DNA of 64,000 bases from Scleroderma bovista. Its lineage: Eukaryota; Basidiomycota; Agaricomycetes; Boletales; Sclerodermataceae. The stretch is from NCBI GenBank assembly GCA_037178675.1, contig JAYMGJ010000030.1, positions 1 through 64,000 on the forward strand, in the 5' to 3' direction. The position numbers and the translations under genes are program-made. The notes below the pieces were generated by a model. That model did no database searches. It saw nothing but the letters and a program-made list of their open reading frames with translations, and had not been told where the DNA came from. Positions 23,116-34,546 of the stretch are shown here, in pieces (the first letter of the stretch is position 1; each line of letters begins with the position of its first letter).

Positions 23116-23237
23116 GTCTTGAAGCTACGAGCGCAACTTCACTTTCACATCTTCAAGCATTGACAGAGATTCAGCACTTGTAGCTACGTGCCCATGTTTG
23201 TCCGTAGGTAGAATTGGAATAAAACAATACTTAAATG

Positions 23238-25032
23238 TTACAATTCGTACATATTAGAGTGACACGGAAATTGGCTGATACTGTACTCGACTCTCTGTTT
23301 CATTGCCGCCTTGCCCTTTTGCGCCTTGACACAGTCCTTGTAGCTTACAGATACAATGTTAAGATTATTGATACTTTTGAAGAAGTCCAGTAGTTGTGCA
23401 CGAACTGCCCTCATGCGCTTGAGCCGGGCACCTTTGGCATGAATATTGCTATCTGTCCTGTTGAACCGACCCAAATACTGTTCAATCATAACTACTACCT
23501 AAGGGGGCATGTGAATTGTATAATAGTTACTTAAATGGAGACTCACCAGACTGATCAGTGTCGCCAGAAAGGTATTGTTCGGTATAATCGGACGCCAGAT
23601 GCTGAGGTCACCCTGCTCTCTGTATTCTTGTGTAATTATACAGCCAGGCGAGGTCGTCTGCCCGATGGTGTGGACGATGAAGTCGAAAATGTCAATGCCC
23701 TCGAACCAGTCCACCTGCCGGTCAAGGTATAAACTAACAGAATCATAAAAAAAGGGTAACATACTACAATTACATCTGATGTGAGAATGTAGTTGTGCAG
23801 GAGGGGGAACCCATAACGAGGGTCCCACCTCACCAGTACTTGGGTGTGGTGGACTGCTATGCCATCCTGGTGGTTCCAAGAGCGGAGGATCCCTCTCCAT
23901 GGTGGGCTCAATTCCGGATGGTCGACCATGAGATATTGCACTACCTTGAACGCGTGCTCAAGGAAATGGACTCCGACAGCGGTGACCTGTATTGAAAAGT
24001 GTATTAGCACATGCAGACGACAGAAAATATCCTTACTGTGGCGTAAAACCTTTTCCTGAAGGGTCCTTCATTCAATTGTGTTCGCATTGCAACGGGCTCG
24101 CCCTCCGAGGACGACAGTTGGATGGGATGGTCCTCTAGAGCCCAATTTGGCAGTCTTTTGCATCTGGATGCTAGAAATTTAGCTATTGCGATACCGACGA
24201 TTGAATTGAAGTCCAGCAATAGTTCAATGCATGCTTGGTATGACCACGTGAACATGACCGAAGATTTATATAGCTGCCGCCAGCCGGGCAGGGGTAAGAT
24301 TACTCGTAGGAATTCTAAGTGGTCTTTGGACGAAGTTAGTTTATGTGGTTAAATAATTTGAGTGAAACTTACTGGGTACATCGGCGAGTAGCATGGCATT
24401 GAGACTAGTATCTATGATAGCATGGATCACAAGGGCTTGCACCACTGACTCGTCGCCTGTTCCCTCGTTCATTGCGCCAGTATCCACAGGGAAAAAACCA
24501 GGGACCGAGTCTTCTGGAAATGGTGCAGATGGTCCTGGCGTGTCACCTTCTGAGCCAGGATCTGCAGACAAATTTGTCAGGGAAAGACACATCCAGCAGG
24601 GTGGGTTGTTCGCACACTTACTGCTGTTGATAATAGACAAGGTTTGGGGCGGGTGGGATGGGTGTATATCTCCCAATGTAATCCTACTAGATGAACTGGC
24701 AATGTGAGCGGCACCTGGCACTGGAACACCCAAATTTTGGAGCTGTTCGGGGGCGTCCAGGTCTGCCAGCAATTTTAGAAATATTAGTACCATATCATTG
24801 AGTTCACAGCCGGTTACATACCACTAGAAATAAGCTGGTTCAGCACACCAGCGAAATCGACCACTTCAGTCATCTGGGGAACTTTGGGACAAGTCCCATC
24901 CGGGATCCATGACGAGGCCGCTGGATCTGAAGAAGAAAAAAGCCGCTCCCAAGTGTGATGTTTGCGTGGGGCGTAGTCATCGAGGTCGCACTGGGAAACG
25001 TCGGGTTGAGTGTAGATGAACCTCGAGGACAT
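23238..25032 (-). CDS. gene X: multi-exon protein of unknown function
   Basis: ATG at 25032 opens MSSRFIYTQPDVSQCDLDD. About seven exons separated by short introns follow: an N-terminal charged part (24830-25032), a Ser/Pro-rich part with TLGDIHPSHPPQ and DPGSEGDTPGPSAPF (24370-24770), then a conserved-looking C-terminal half with IAIAKFLASRCKRLPNWA (about 24130-24190), EHAFKVVQYLMVDHPELSPP (about 23900-23950), VLVRWDPRYGFPLLHNYI (about 23790-23830), DWFEGIDIFDFIVHT (about 23670-23715), IWRPIIPNN and MIEQYLGRFNRT (23560-23490), ending QFPCHSNMYEL at the stop near 23238. I recognise it as the kind of protein repeated in mushroom genomes but cannot name a domain. I noticed no obvious stop inside exons; exact splice sites were not verified, so it may be the least damaged gene of the window. 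Confidence 0.5.
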
Positions 25033-25298
25033 TCTGATGTCAATAATTGCACCTGTTAGTAACACTGTACCAAGTTGATATACATTTCTAGCCTGTCCAC
25101 CTGCGGCCTTACTGCATGTGCTGAAAATATGGCGACATGGCTATGTAATAGATCTCTTAAAGTCCAACATCTATTTTCATTCAATCAGGTGTTCCGCCCA
25201 AATCGGGCTAATCACCACAGCCACTCAAAGGTCCGCTCTCATCACAATCTTTTCTCAGCAGCTGTGAAAGTCCAGCTTGTGGTATTTCGCTTCTCGCT

Positions 25299-27398
25299 GT
25301 CACGCACCAAACAGGTTTGGTACAGTGAACATGGAAGATAACACCTATATTGAATGATCCTTATGTGAAGGATAAGCACGACAGACCCTCATCGTAGCCA
25401 TCTATCACACAAGAAGACTATCCTGATGCGAGAGATGAATGTCAATGCAGACAGTCATCTATCGCACGTGGACTGCCAAGAAGCAGAAGAAACTGAAGGA
25501 GTAACGTCAATTGTGGTATGAGAAAGGAATGCACACATCTGCAGTCCAACTCCCATACCAGAACGATCAAAGAAGCTGAAGAATTGACAGAGAAACGAAG
25601 GAGAAAGAGAAGAAATGATTTTTTAGTGCCCAAATGTCATTTTTAGGCACCCAGTGCTGGCATTCCGATATTTTGAATAGCTCTGTCGTTTCTGAAGCTA
25701 TCAGGCACGTAACTATACCGTCAGAGGGCCTAGAGTGTGGTCTATCTGCCTGTCAAGTTCCGACGCAAATCCGTTCATTTCCCATGGAGATATTCCCCCC
25801 GCAATCCAGACATTTGCTTCATCGCTCACTATGGAGTCCGTATTTTCTCTGGATCATTTCTCCGCTATTGCTGCAGATCTCCACTATGTCCTGCTCTTAG
25901 GACAGCCTCTCCCAGAGTTCCCGTGCACTGCCTGGCACATATCTTCCCAGCCTGCTCCCTCAGTCCCTCTCGTTCTCGGTCAGTGCGTTCTCCTCGTCAG
26001 TCCTGCGTCAAGGACGTACTTTGGTCATCTTAGGTCTATTGTCAAGCTTGAGAAGTCTTCTCTGGTCGTCTCTGTGTCCCCTGAGCCCTCAGCCTATGGT
26101 CCCTTCCTCCCAGATACTTGCCATGTCCATCTTCCTCTGTCGTTCGTCTCACTTCCCTGGATGCGTCGAATTCAGTACTCTATCTGCTTCCCTACTTTCA
26201 GACGACGTCCCCCAGCACCATGACAGTTATTCCCCCCCACTTTATAGTGCTATTAGGAAGAAGAACCCTCTCTCGTTCTTTCCCAGAAGAGAGCTCGTCA
26301 AGGGAGCCCATGGTTGTGCTTCAGCGGCGCTAGAACACATGCACTATACCTTAGTGTATGCTGACCCCCCAAAAGACCTCTGGACCCCTGGTACCCTTCT
26401 TGTGGCTGTTTTGTCTCGGATCAATTCCCCTGTTTATCTCAGATCTTCCCCATTGTTGTCCCATCAAATTCCTGATGGTACACAGCCCCCCCATCAAACT
26501 TCTTAGGCTGTGCATCAATGACTCCTTCTGCTGTGCAGTGACTCATCCCTTGCTTACTGATGCTCTCTTGTCATCAGTATTACTCTATCCCTTTCGCATT
26601 TTTGGTATATTACTCAGCTGATGACTCACTCCCTTACCAATCAATCTTGTCATGCAGCTTACTCATTCCTTTACTCAGCAGCTTATTCATGCTTCCTATG
26701 CTTACTCATTCCTGCTTATCCCTTGCTTACTGATCGCTTACAAACCCCTTACAAAGCTCTTACCAATCCCTTACCAATCCTTGACAAATTTTGCTTACTC
26801 CCTTCTCTTTTTGTACTTTAATGCTGTGCCCCCCCATGTATTTAAACCCCTGGGCTCAGCCCAGTGAAAAGACCCAATTGCACGAAATTATCCCTCTCTC
26901 AGACTCTCTCAATCAGTATCCCTTCAGTCTTTGAGTCCTTGTAGGCTTCAGTGAAGGTCTAAAGGCTCAATATTGTCAAGTTTATCCAAGTTATTCAAGA
27001 TCTATTCTTTATACTAGGCTCAAGTGGAGTCTAGGCTTCATACCAGTCAATCTTCCTCGCCTCTGGACATCAGAGGCATCCCTGCCCCTTTGCTGCACCA
27101 ATCTCTAGGTGTAGTATCGCTGTTTCAGTCTCAGTCTACCCAATCCCCGCTTTGACACTTCCTAGGCTTTAGGAAGAGTCCAGACCCCTATCCCCTTCGT
27201 CTTCTATTACTCCTATACCCCAGGAGTATCCTGCATCACCGTCTGCATCACCCTGTTGGTGTAGATCCCCTTCCCCCCTCCTCAGCACATCCTCTCTGGA
27301 CACTGCGGAGGTAAACCACCACTCGCACATTTTTGTAGTCCTTTGTTGGTGTTGTGTTTGGGTTATTACTCCGACCCAAATTCACACTTTGACTCACA
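25299..27398 (+). mobile_element. R1-3: solo LTR, family R1, best preserved copy
   Basis: Starts TGTCACGCACCAAACAGG and ends TTTGACTCACA, with perfect 4-bp flanks TCGC (25295-25298 and 27399-27402). It carries the longest R1 version of the LTR reading frame and the TATA-like TATTTAAA at 26839-26846. It interrupts the second exon of gene P. Confidence 0.85.
25735..26223 (+). CDS. LTR-embedded reading frame, R1-3 copy (162 codons)
   Basis: Open frame with WSICLSSSDANPFISHGDIP near the start and FRRRPPAP at the end. Compared by eye over 113 codons with R2-B, it has no gaps or stops, about 23 codons with silent changes and about 22 with amino-acid changes, fewer replacements than neutral drift would give. 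Function unknown. Confidence 0.55.
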   Translation: MWSICLSSSDANPFISHGDIPPAIQTFASSLTMESVFSLDHFSAIAADLHYVLLLGQPLPEFPCTAWHISSQPAPSVPLVLGQCVLLVSPASRTYFGHLRSIVKLEKSSLVVSVSPEPSAYGPFLPDTCHVHLPLSFVSLPWMRRIQYSICFPTFRRRPPAP

Positions 27399-29354
27399 TC
27401 GCCTCGCGCGTGGGCTTTGCCTTTGTTCTCTTTTTGGAATTGTGGACTTCTGGGATGATGTTAGGGCGCCTATTGTCTTCATCCCCTCCATCATCTGCCC
27501 CAATTTCGAATTCTGATCCACTAGGAGTCGAGACACCATCTGGCACTCAAAGCACGAATGAATGTAAGTCTACCGTCTACTTTGCACTAGGTCGCAATCA
27601 GACTTACCGTTGACTAATGTTTCATCTTCATCGACAGCTTCATTTTCGCCTTCAAGATCATTGTCGACGACTTGGCTCGCTTCCTCAGTTTGCAGCTGCC
27701 AGGTTTTTTTCTTCATAAACGCTGAGTTTGGTTTCTTGAATCGTTCAGTTTGACTCGATGCCTTCATTGACAGATCATATTCAATACTTGCGGCATGCTG
27801 AATGCCAACCTGAATTGCGGCTGCCCTTTGGGAGTCTTCCATCGCTTTTGCTGCCTTCTCAGCTTGTACAACTTCTGCAGGACGTCTAGGTGCAGGTAAG
27901 TCGGGCTTTCCAGGATGAGCATGTTTGTTGGATGACCGTGTGCTGATAGCGCATGTCGGCTGGCTCGCCATGTCAGCGGTGGGTGACTGAGGGAGGCTTG
28001 ATGTTTGGGTGACCGCCGGGTTTGTTTGTTTTTTTCTTCGTCAGCCACTGTTTAAAATTGCACAGTTGATATGACAGATCTACTCCGAATGACAGCTCAG
28101 ATGGGACCAGCCTGCCGGTCGATAAATGTGTGCAGTCACCATGCCTCGCCGCCCGCCAGTGCGTCCATTCAACCACAGAGTCTATGTCTGTGGTGTTGAC
28201 GGCTGCACCAAGACATGCTCGACTTGAGGTGGTATGAAACAGCATATGCAAAAGCGGCACCTCAACTGCGGGATTTGTCCACAGCCGATCGACCCCACTG
28301 AGATGGAGGAAGTTCATCAAGATTATGACTTCACTGATGGTAGGGATCTACCTGGGCCAGATGAAGATAATGCAGGTGCAGGGCAATGTCCTCGAGAGCA
28401 GAAAGTGAGTTATCACCCCCTTCTTGATGGTATGTTCGTTTCTGTCAATACATCCCATACAAGCGCTGACCATCACTGCATAGGAACTCCGTGCGATCAC
28501 GCTGGGCATTATCTGCCACCCGGTTCCCCTCCCCCTCCAAAGCCGAGTCCCCCTCCTGATGACTATAGTCCCTATGAGAGTAGGGCTACCTTCCAACTTG
28601 CTGAATTCTTGTACAATCACGAACAGATGTCCGCTGCCAAGATCAACAAATTACTGGCTATCATGGCTTCAATATGCAACAAGGATCCACCATTCCATTC
28701 GCACAAGCACATGTACGATACAATCGACGCTACAACCCATGGGGATTCCCCTTGGAAGTCGTTCTCCGTGACATATTCAGGTGCCATACCTGATCTTCCA
28801 CCTCCTTGGATGACCGCCGAGTATGATGTATGGTACCACGATGTCACGCACCAAACGTGTTTGGTACTGTGGACATGGAGAAAGTTAGCCGATGAAACTA
28901 ATGCGAAGAATGCACACCCAAGATCTGTTGAAAGATTGTCCCGACTTGAGGGATACAGACAGCCCTCGCTATCCATATCACGCAAAGTCAAGACTATCCT
29001 TATGCGAAGAATGAATACAAGCTCGTTGTAGCCATCTATCGCACAAGAATGACTATCCTGATGCGAGAGATGAATGCCAACATGGACAGTCATCTATCGC
29101 ACGAGAACCGCCAAGAAGCAGAAGAATCCAAGGATTGGTGATCATTTCAGTATGAGAGAGGAATGCAACCTACTGCAGTCCAACTCCCATACCAGAACAA
29201 CCAAAGAAGCAGAAGAAACGATAGAGAAACAAAGGAGAAAGGGAAGAATCATTTTTAGCGCCCAAATGTCAAATTTAGGCGCCCAGTGCCGGCATTCCGA
29301 TATTTTGAATAGCTCCGCCATTTTTGAAGCTATCAATCATGTGACTATACCATC

Positions 29355-29852
29355 ATGGAGCCTAGACCGTGGTCTATCTGCCTGTCAAGTTTCGATGTAA
29401 ATCCGTTCATTTCCCACGGAGATATTCCACCCGCAATCCAGACACCCGCTTCATCACTCACTATGGAGTCCACATTTTCTCTGGAATGTTTCTCCACTAT
29501 TGCAGCAGACCTCAACTATGTCCTGCTCTTGGGACAGCCTCTCCCTGAGCTCCTGTGTACTGTCTGGTACATATCTTCCCAGCCTGCTCCCTCAGTCCCT
29601 CTCGTTCTCGGTCAGCACGTTCTCCTCGTCAGTCCTGCGTCGCGCACATACTTTGGTCATCTCAAGTCTATCGTTAGACTTGAAAATTCATACCTGGTTG
29701 TCTCTGTGTCTCCTGAGTCCTCTGCATATGGTCCTTTCATCCCAGAGTCCTGTCACATCCATCTCCCTCTATCATTCATCTTGCTTCCCTGGACACGTCG
29801 AATCCGCTACTTGCGATTCTCTTCCCTGCTATCCCGCAACAAACACAAATGA
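29355..29852 (+). CDS. LTR-embedded reading frame, R2-B copy (165 codons)
   Basis: MEPRPWSICLSSFDVN...LLSRNKHK, a complete open frame in U3, matching R2-A and R2-D almost throughout. No known domain is seen; it is hydrophobic with short charged stretches. Confidence 0.5.
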   Translation: MEPRPWSICLSSFDVNPFISHGDIPPAIQTPASSLTMESTFSLECFSTIAADLNYVLLLGQPLPELLCTVWYISSQPAPSVPLVLGQHVLLVSPASRTYFGHLKSIVRLENSYLVVSVSPESSAYGPFIPESCHIHLPLSFILLPWTRRIRYLRFSSLLSRNKHK

Positions 29853-30604
29853 AACAGTGCTCTAGAACCCTTCTTAGGAGCCCTAATAGAGTACAGAACC
29901 TTCCCCTTACTGCTCAAGGGAAGACTGCACTTCGGGAGCACCAAATTTCGCATTTTTGCTCTACAGAAGCTCAATCCAAGGGATTTGTGACACTCCGTGA
30001 CCAGCTGTGACTCTACTTGTCATTCCAGGCCCCCTGACACTGCTCTTCTGGTCGGATCAATTCTTTTATTATCCCCCAGCCACTCCCATCAGTGGCACTG
30101 CTTCAGAAGCTCATCTCCAGATCTAAAGTTCAATAAATCATAGGTTGTGCTTCCCTTCTGTCTGAGTCACACAGAGTCACTCTGGCTCACTCTGACTCAC
30201 TCTGCTGCGCATTATTCATCCCCTCTTGGCATTACTAATCCCCATTACTCCCCTTACCAATCACTTACCAATCATCCTTCAAATCATGCTTATCATGCTG
30301 CTTATCAATTCATGACTCATGCCCCTATGATTCATATGCATTATGTCATCGCATATGCTCATTTAGCTTCGATCTACTCATCCCATGCTTTCTCCCCCTC
30401 TCTTTTGGGCCCCATGCAATGATTTTTCCATATTCTTGGTTATACACCCCTTTTTACCTATGTTTTTGCTCTTTCCCTTGGCTCAGCAGCTTGTTCAGGC
30501 TCTCCCCATCGATGACTCAGCCTGATTACACTGCTTATCAATCGCTTACCAATCTCTTACCAAGCACTTAGTCATTTGTGCTTACAGGGCCACAGCCCCT
30601 CCTG

Positions 30605-30659
30605 TATATAAACCAGCAGCCAAAGGCTGCAAGGAAGTGTCTGCTTCCCCCTCAATAAA
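30605..30659 (+). promoter_or_regulatory. TATA box and poly(A) signal of R2-B LTR
   Basis: TATATAA at about 30605-30611 and AATAAA at 30654-30659 bracket a short R region, the standard arrangement of an LTR. Both are kept in the inverted copies near 9850-9910, 53570-53620 and 61620-61670. Confidence 0.6.
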
Positions 30660-31794
30660 GCGACCACATTCACTCTCCCTCACTGTCTATAAGCTCTATC
30701 TCTGTCTTTGGACTTGTAGGTCACTCAGTGCTGGCCTAAAGCTCCTATATTGCTGTTTATCAGATATATCTTGTATCTGATCATTTCTCTAGGCTGAAGC
30801 GCAGTCTAGCATCACTGTCCACTCCATCCCATCACTGTCCATCGCATTCTTGAAGCAGGAACTGTCCCCTTGCTTCCCCTCTGCTCCATCACTGCTGTTA
30901 CACCCCTGTCATCAATCTATCATTGCTCTTCAATCCCAGGACTCTTCCTAACCACTGTGGTAGGCTGAAGAGGAGTCAATACCATCCCAAGTCGCATTCC
31001 ATCCCCATCAGAAGCCCTTCCCTTCCCTCCTGCATCCTTCCTGAAGGCGTGCAGCACATTCCCCTGAGGAGATTAAATACCAGAAACGCAAAGGAAGACC
31101 ACCACTCACATATTGCTGTCATTTGGTGTTGGTTGTTGGTTGTTCTGACCTCTTCCCTCACTTAGGCACACAGCGATCCGAAGGTGATGCTTGAGCATCC
31201 ACTCGCAAACCCCAATTTCAAGGGTGAAATTGATTATGCCGCGAAAGTCGTCATCGATGAAGGTGGACACCGTGAAGTATGTGACCTGATGTCTGGACAA
31301 TGGGTGTTTGAACAGTCTGTAAGTTATTTGTTTCGAATTGTTGGTGAAGCAGTGACTGATATTGAACCTGCCGGTCTCAGGACATCATTGGCAAAGATGC
31401 TGACACACACGGTGCAATGTTCATGCCAGTGGTTCTTGGTAGTGACAAGACCACGGTGTCGGTTGCAACGGGTCATACAGAATACTACCCTCTCTACCTC
31501 TCACTTGGGAATATACACAACAATGTCCGCTGGGCACACCGTGATGCTGTAACAATACTCGCATTTCTTGCCATTCCCAAAAGTACGTTTGGTGTGGTAC
31601 TATTTTATCTATTCTTTACTACTCATTTGTCTGAACATAGCTGATGAGGCACACAAAAATGACCCTGCGTTTCACCGCCAACTCTTCCATAGCTCAATTG
31701 CGGCTGTGTTGGACTCACTGAAGCCACACATGAGTAAGCCAACAGTCACATTGTGTCCAGATGGCCATTTTTGTCGCGTTGTATATGGACTCGG

Positions 31795-32073
31795 TATAGA
31801 AAGGTGGTGGTCTGCACAGGGAAGGTCTAGCCTAAGGAAGGGAGAAGGAGATCTGTAGGTAACCTCAGTATGCTGGCAAGCTACTGATATATTAGTATAT
31901 ACCTGTAGGTAACTACAAGGTATTAGTAGGTAGATATGGTGGTTAGTAGATGGTACTCACCCTCAGTATGCTGGCAAGCTACTGAGGGACTATGGTAATA
32001 GACTCTACTGTATGTGCGATGAAAGCTTATGTAAGTATATAAACAAACCATAACAGTCTGTTTATCTCCAACA
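31795..32073 (-). mobile_element. R4-a: solo LTR (279 bp)
   Basis: Minus-strand sequence TGTTGGAGATAAAC...CTTTCTATA, flanked by perfect 5-bp CTCGG (31790-31794 and 32074-32078). Its removal restores YGLG-PYIADYPEQV in the Plavaka transposase. A second copy lies at 59084-59364 in the plus orientation. TATATAA-like and GCTTGCCAGCATACTGAG repeats occur inside. Probably copia. Confidence 0.85.
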
Positions 32074-34029
32074 CTCGGCCCCTACATTGCAGACTACCCC
32101 GAACAGGTGTTATTGACTGGTGTGGTGCAGGGATGGTTTCCACAGTAAGTCAATGTGATGATCCACACAGTTTAACTTACCGTTTACCATCAGGTGCACT
32201 GCTCGCAACAATAATTTGGATGGTGGCGGAGGTCGTCGTTCCCATGAACTTTCCATGGTGCTTGTCAATGTCCTAGATGCACAAACATTATCCAATGACT
32301 ATGGCATTGTTCATGACATTGTGGTGCGTGTGTCCGTCTGTCATTCTACTTACAGCAGAGCTTAGTAGCATCTAATAGCCTTTCACTTCAGACTTTCCCC
32401 GTGCGGACATTCACAAACTTATCGCCCCGGACCTCCTTCACCAGTTGATCAAGGGCACATTCAAGGACCACCTTGTCACCTGGATTAATGAGTATCTAGA
32501 GTTTGAGCATGGGAAGCAGCGTGCTGGTGAAATTATTGCTGATATTGACTGCAGGTAAGTCATTGCGAACCAGTGGCCACTGCCACCCTACTGAGACGTG
32601 TTTTTTCTTACTAGGATTGCAGCCGTGCCGTCCTTTCCTGCGCTGTGGCGGTTTCCAGAAGGGCGAGGGTTCAAACAATGGACTGGTGATGATTCCAAGG
32701 TGCTAATGAAAGTAAGTAAGTCATGAATTTTATCCAAGTATGTCGCTTATGTATGTGTTGATGAGGTATACTTACCGGCCATAGCTAAACATGTTCCCCC
32801 TGGCATGGTGCGTGCACTGAGCGCATTTCTGGATTTCTGTTATTTGGTCCGGTGTTCGATCCTTAACAAAGAAACTCTTGATGCAATCGATGTCGCTGTG
32901 GAACGCTTCCATCAAGAACGTGCTGTTTTTATTACAACTGGTGTGCGTGCCCATTTATCCCTCCCACGCCAACATGCCATGGTGCATTATCGTGAACTCA
33001 TCAAATTATTTGGTGCGCCGAATGGATTGTGCTCATCAATTACGGAGTCAAAGCACATCAGAGCTGTGAAGGAACCTTGGTGGTGCTCCAACAAGTTCAA
33101 CGCACTCGGACAAATGCTCATCACAAATCAATGGCTTGACAAGTTAGCTGCAGCCTGAAGGTGGTTCACAGAACGTGGTATGTTGGACGGACCACTTCTT
33201 CCAGTTGGATTGGAGGCTGTGAGGGTAGACTTAGAGGATGAGGAGGGTGGCACTGTGGATGATGACCCGGCAACCTATACAGTCAACCTAGCATCTCGCC
33301 CAGGTGTGTCCGTGATTTCATTTGATACCCTACGCTAACACTATCAACATATTGTTTGTGCAGTGCACGGCGTGTCTGGCATGGTCGCACATGTAGCAGA
33401 CCGTCTTGGTCTCCAGGGTCTGCAAGAGGCAATTCGACACTTCCTTTATGACCAGCTCTACCCTGATGCCAGGATACCGGGGGATCGCACAGACCTTCAC
33501 GTCTGCCCTCTTTTTCAAGGCAAAGTACGCGTTTTTTACTCTGCTACAGCAACATTCTGCACGCCAAGTGATCAGTCAGGTGTAGGGGGGATGCGCCGTG
33601 AAATAATCCATGCAACACCCTCTTGGCAGGGGGGCCCTCCACGCTATGACTGTGTATATGTGGCGAAGGGAGGTGTGGATACAGAAGGTTTTTGTAGTCT
33701 ACTGGTGGGAAGGGTGTGCCTATTTTTCTTGCGAATATGCAGGACACCGCTACTCATGTGCATTACTCAACTGGTTTATCCCAATTGCTGACGAGCCTGA
33801 CGAGTTGACGGGCATGTGGATTGTGGCGCCGGAAGTGGATAACAATGGACGGCGTGTCCAATCTGTCGTCTCTCTGGATCCAGTGGTCCGGGGTGCGCAC
33901 CTTATAGGAGTTTATGGCAGTGAATTTATTCCTGTTGACCTCCACTTCTCTGAGTCTTTAGATGCCTTTAAGGCTTACTATGTAAATAAGTACATTGACC
34001 ACCAGGCAAATATGCTTGTATTTTAGTTA

Positions 34030-34345
34030 ATAGTAACTTGTGTTGTACAGGTGTGCACTTGCAGTCTGGGATTGTCTGGACCCATTGTGCTCATTGTCTG
34101 AATGGACTGATGGGCTCTGGTCATGACCTGAATCTATCTGTAATTATGTCTGACATTATGCCTGGAACATGAGTATGAATTCTGTCTGACAAGCCTGGCT
34201 CCAGAGTGTGTCCTGATCCCAGACATTTCCCAGGCATGGTCAGACACCCAGGTCATTCAGATGAATCTCAGGTCATTCAGACATACAACGATTTGCTGAT
34301 GCATACATAGAAATTCAATCCCCTATTGCCTTTGGCAGCAAGCCT
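34030..34345. other. spacer after Plavaka transposase
   Basis: No gene. Short repeats such as GGTCATTCAGA (twice near 34250-34280) and TGTCTGACA motifs are seen, possibly the Plavaka terminal region. The element end cannot be placed. Confidence 0.3.
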
Positions 34346-34546
34346 GAAATAAGTGTATGAGGCCTCCAAACGAAGAGCATCTATGGCAGTTGGTGACAAT
34401 GACAATTCAGACTATGATAAAGTTGTCATGAGGATGAAAGGATATATCACAAACCTACTGATACACAGATCACTTAATTACCTCTTCGAGACCATTACAG
34501 ACGCGATCAACACCCCCGTCAGAGCTCCAAGAACACCAATCATCAT

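Larger units (their letters stand above)
25208..27971 (-). pseudogene. gene P: charged coiled protein beside Plavaka, interrupted by R1-3
   Basis: ATG at 27971 opens MASQPTCAISTRSSNKHAHP, then GKPDLPAPRRPAEVVQAEKAA, an Ala/Lys/Glu-rich probable coiled coil, and an acidic DNDLEGENEAVDEDE. A short intron near 27560-27610 leads to a second exon with FEIGADDGGDEDNRR and KKRTKAKPTREA. R1-3 is inserted there. After removing the LTR and one target copy the frame continues for about 30 codons to TAG (25208-25210). The HPG-x-PDLPAPRR type start is one that I associate with genes next to mushroom DNA transposons. It is divergent from the Plavaka transposase with about 170 bp between the start codons. 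Function unknown. Confidence 0.5.
28842..31172 (+). mobile_element. R2-B: solo LTR, family R2, intact length
   Basis: Starts TGTCACGCACCAAACG and ends CTTAGGCACACA. Flanks are ACGA (28838-28841) and GCGA (31173-31176), one mismatch. Removing it rejoins the Plavaka frame as WYHD-PKVM. It contains the LTR reading frame, a TATATAA box, an AATAAA signal and repeated CTTACCAATC motifs. Confidence 0.85.
28141..34026 (+). pseudogene. Plavaka-type DNA transposase, interrupted by R2-B and R4-a
   Basis: The N-terminal exon has a C2H2 finger (CGVDGC...H) and CGICPQPI; later parts have WKSFSVTYSG and PPWMTAEYDVWYHD (to 28841). R2-B then interrupts. The frame resumes at 31177 with DPKVMLEHPLANPNFKG-like sequence, TTVSVATGHTEYYPLYLSLG, NNVRWAHRDA and VTLCPDGHFCRVVYGLG. 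R4-a interrupts at 31795, and the frame resumes with PYIADYPEQVLLTGVVQGW, DIHKLIAPDLLHQLIKGTF, SFPALWRFPEGRGFKQWTGD, RALSAFLDFCYLVRC, EPWWCSNKFNALGQMLITNQ and a C-terminal FYSATATFCTPSD to stop 34024-34026. These are Plavaka (CACTA-like) hallmarks. TGA codons replace expected Arg in the finger (near 28226) and near 33158; a T-run slip occurs near 33725. Introns with GTAAG/GTGCGT donors are kept. Dead copy. Confidence 0.85.

Noticed and set aside
29074..29400. 108-codon frame near the R2 5' end (also at 11128-11454 and 62884-63210)
   Set aside because: It overlaps the start of the 165-codon frame, is not kept in R1, and has no selection signal that I could see.
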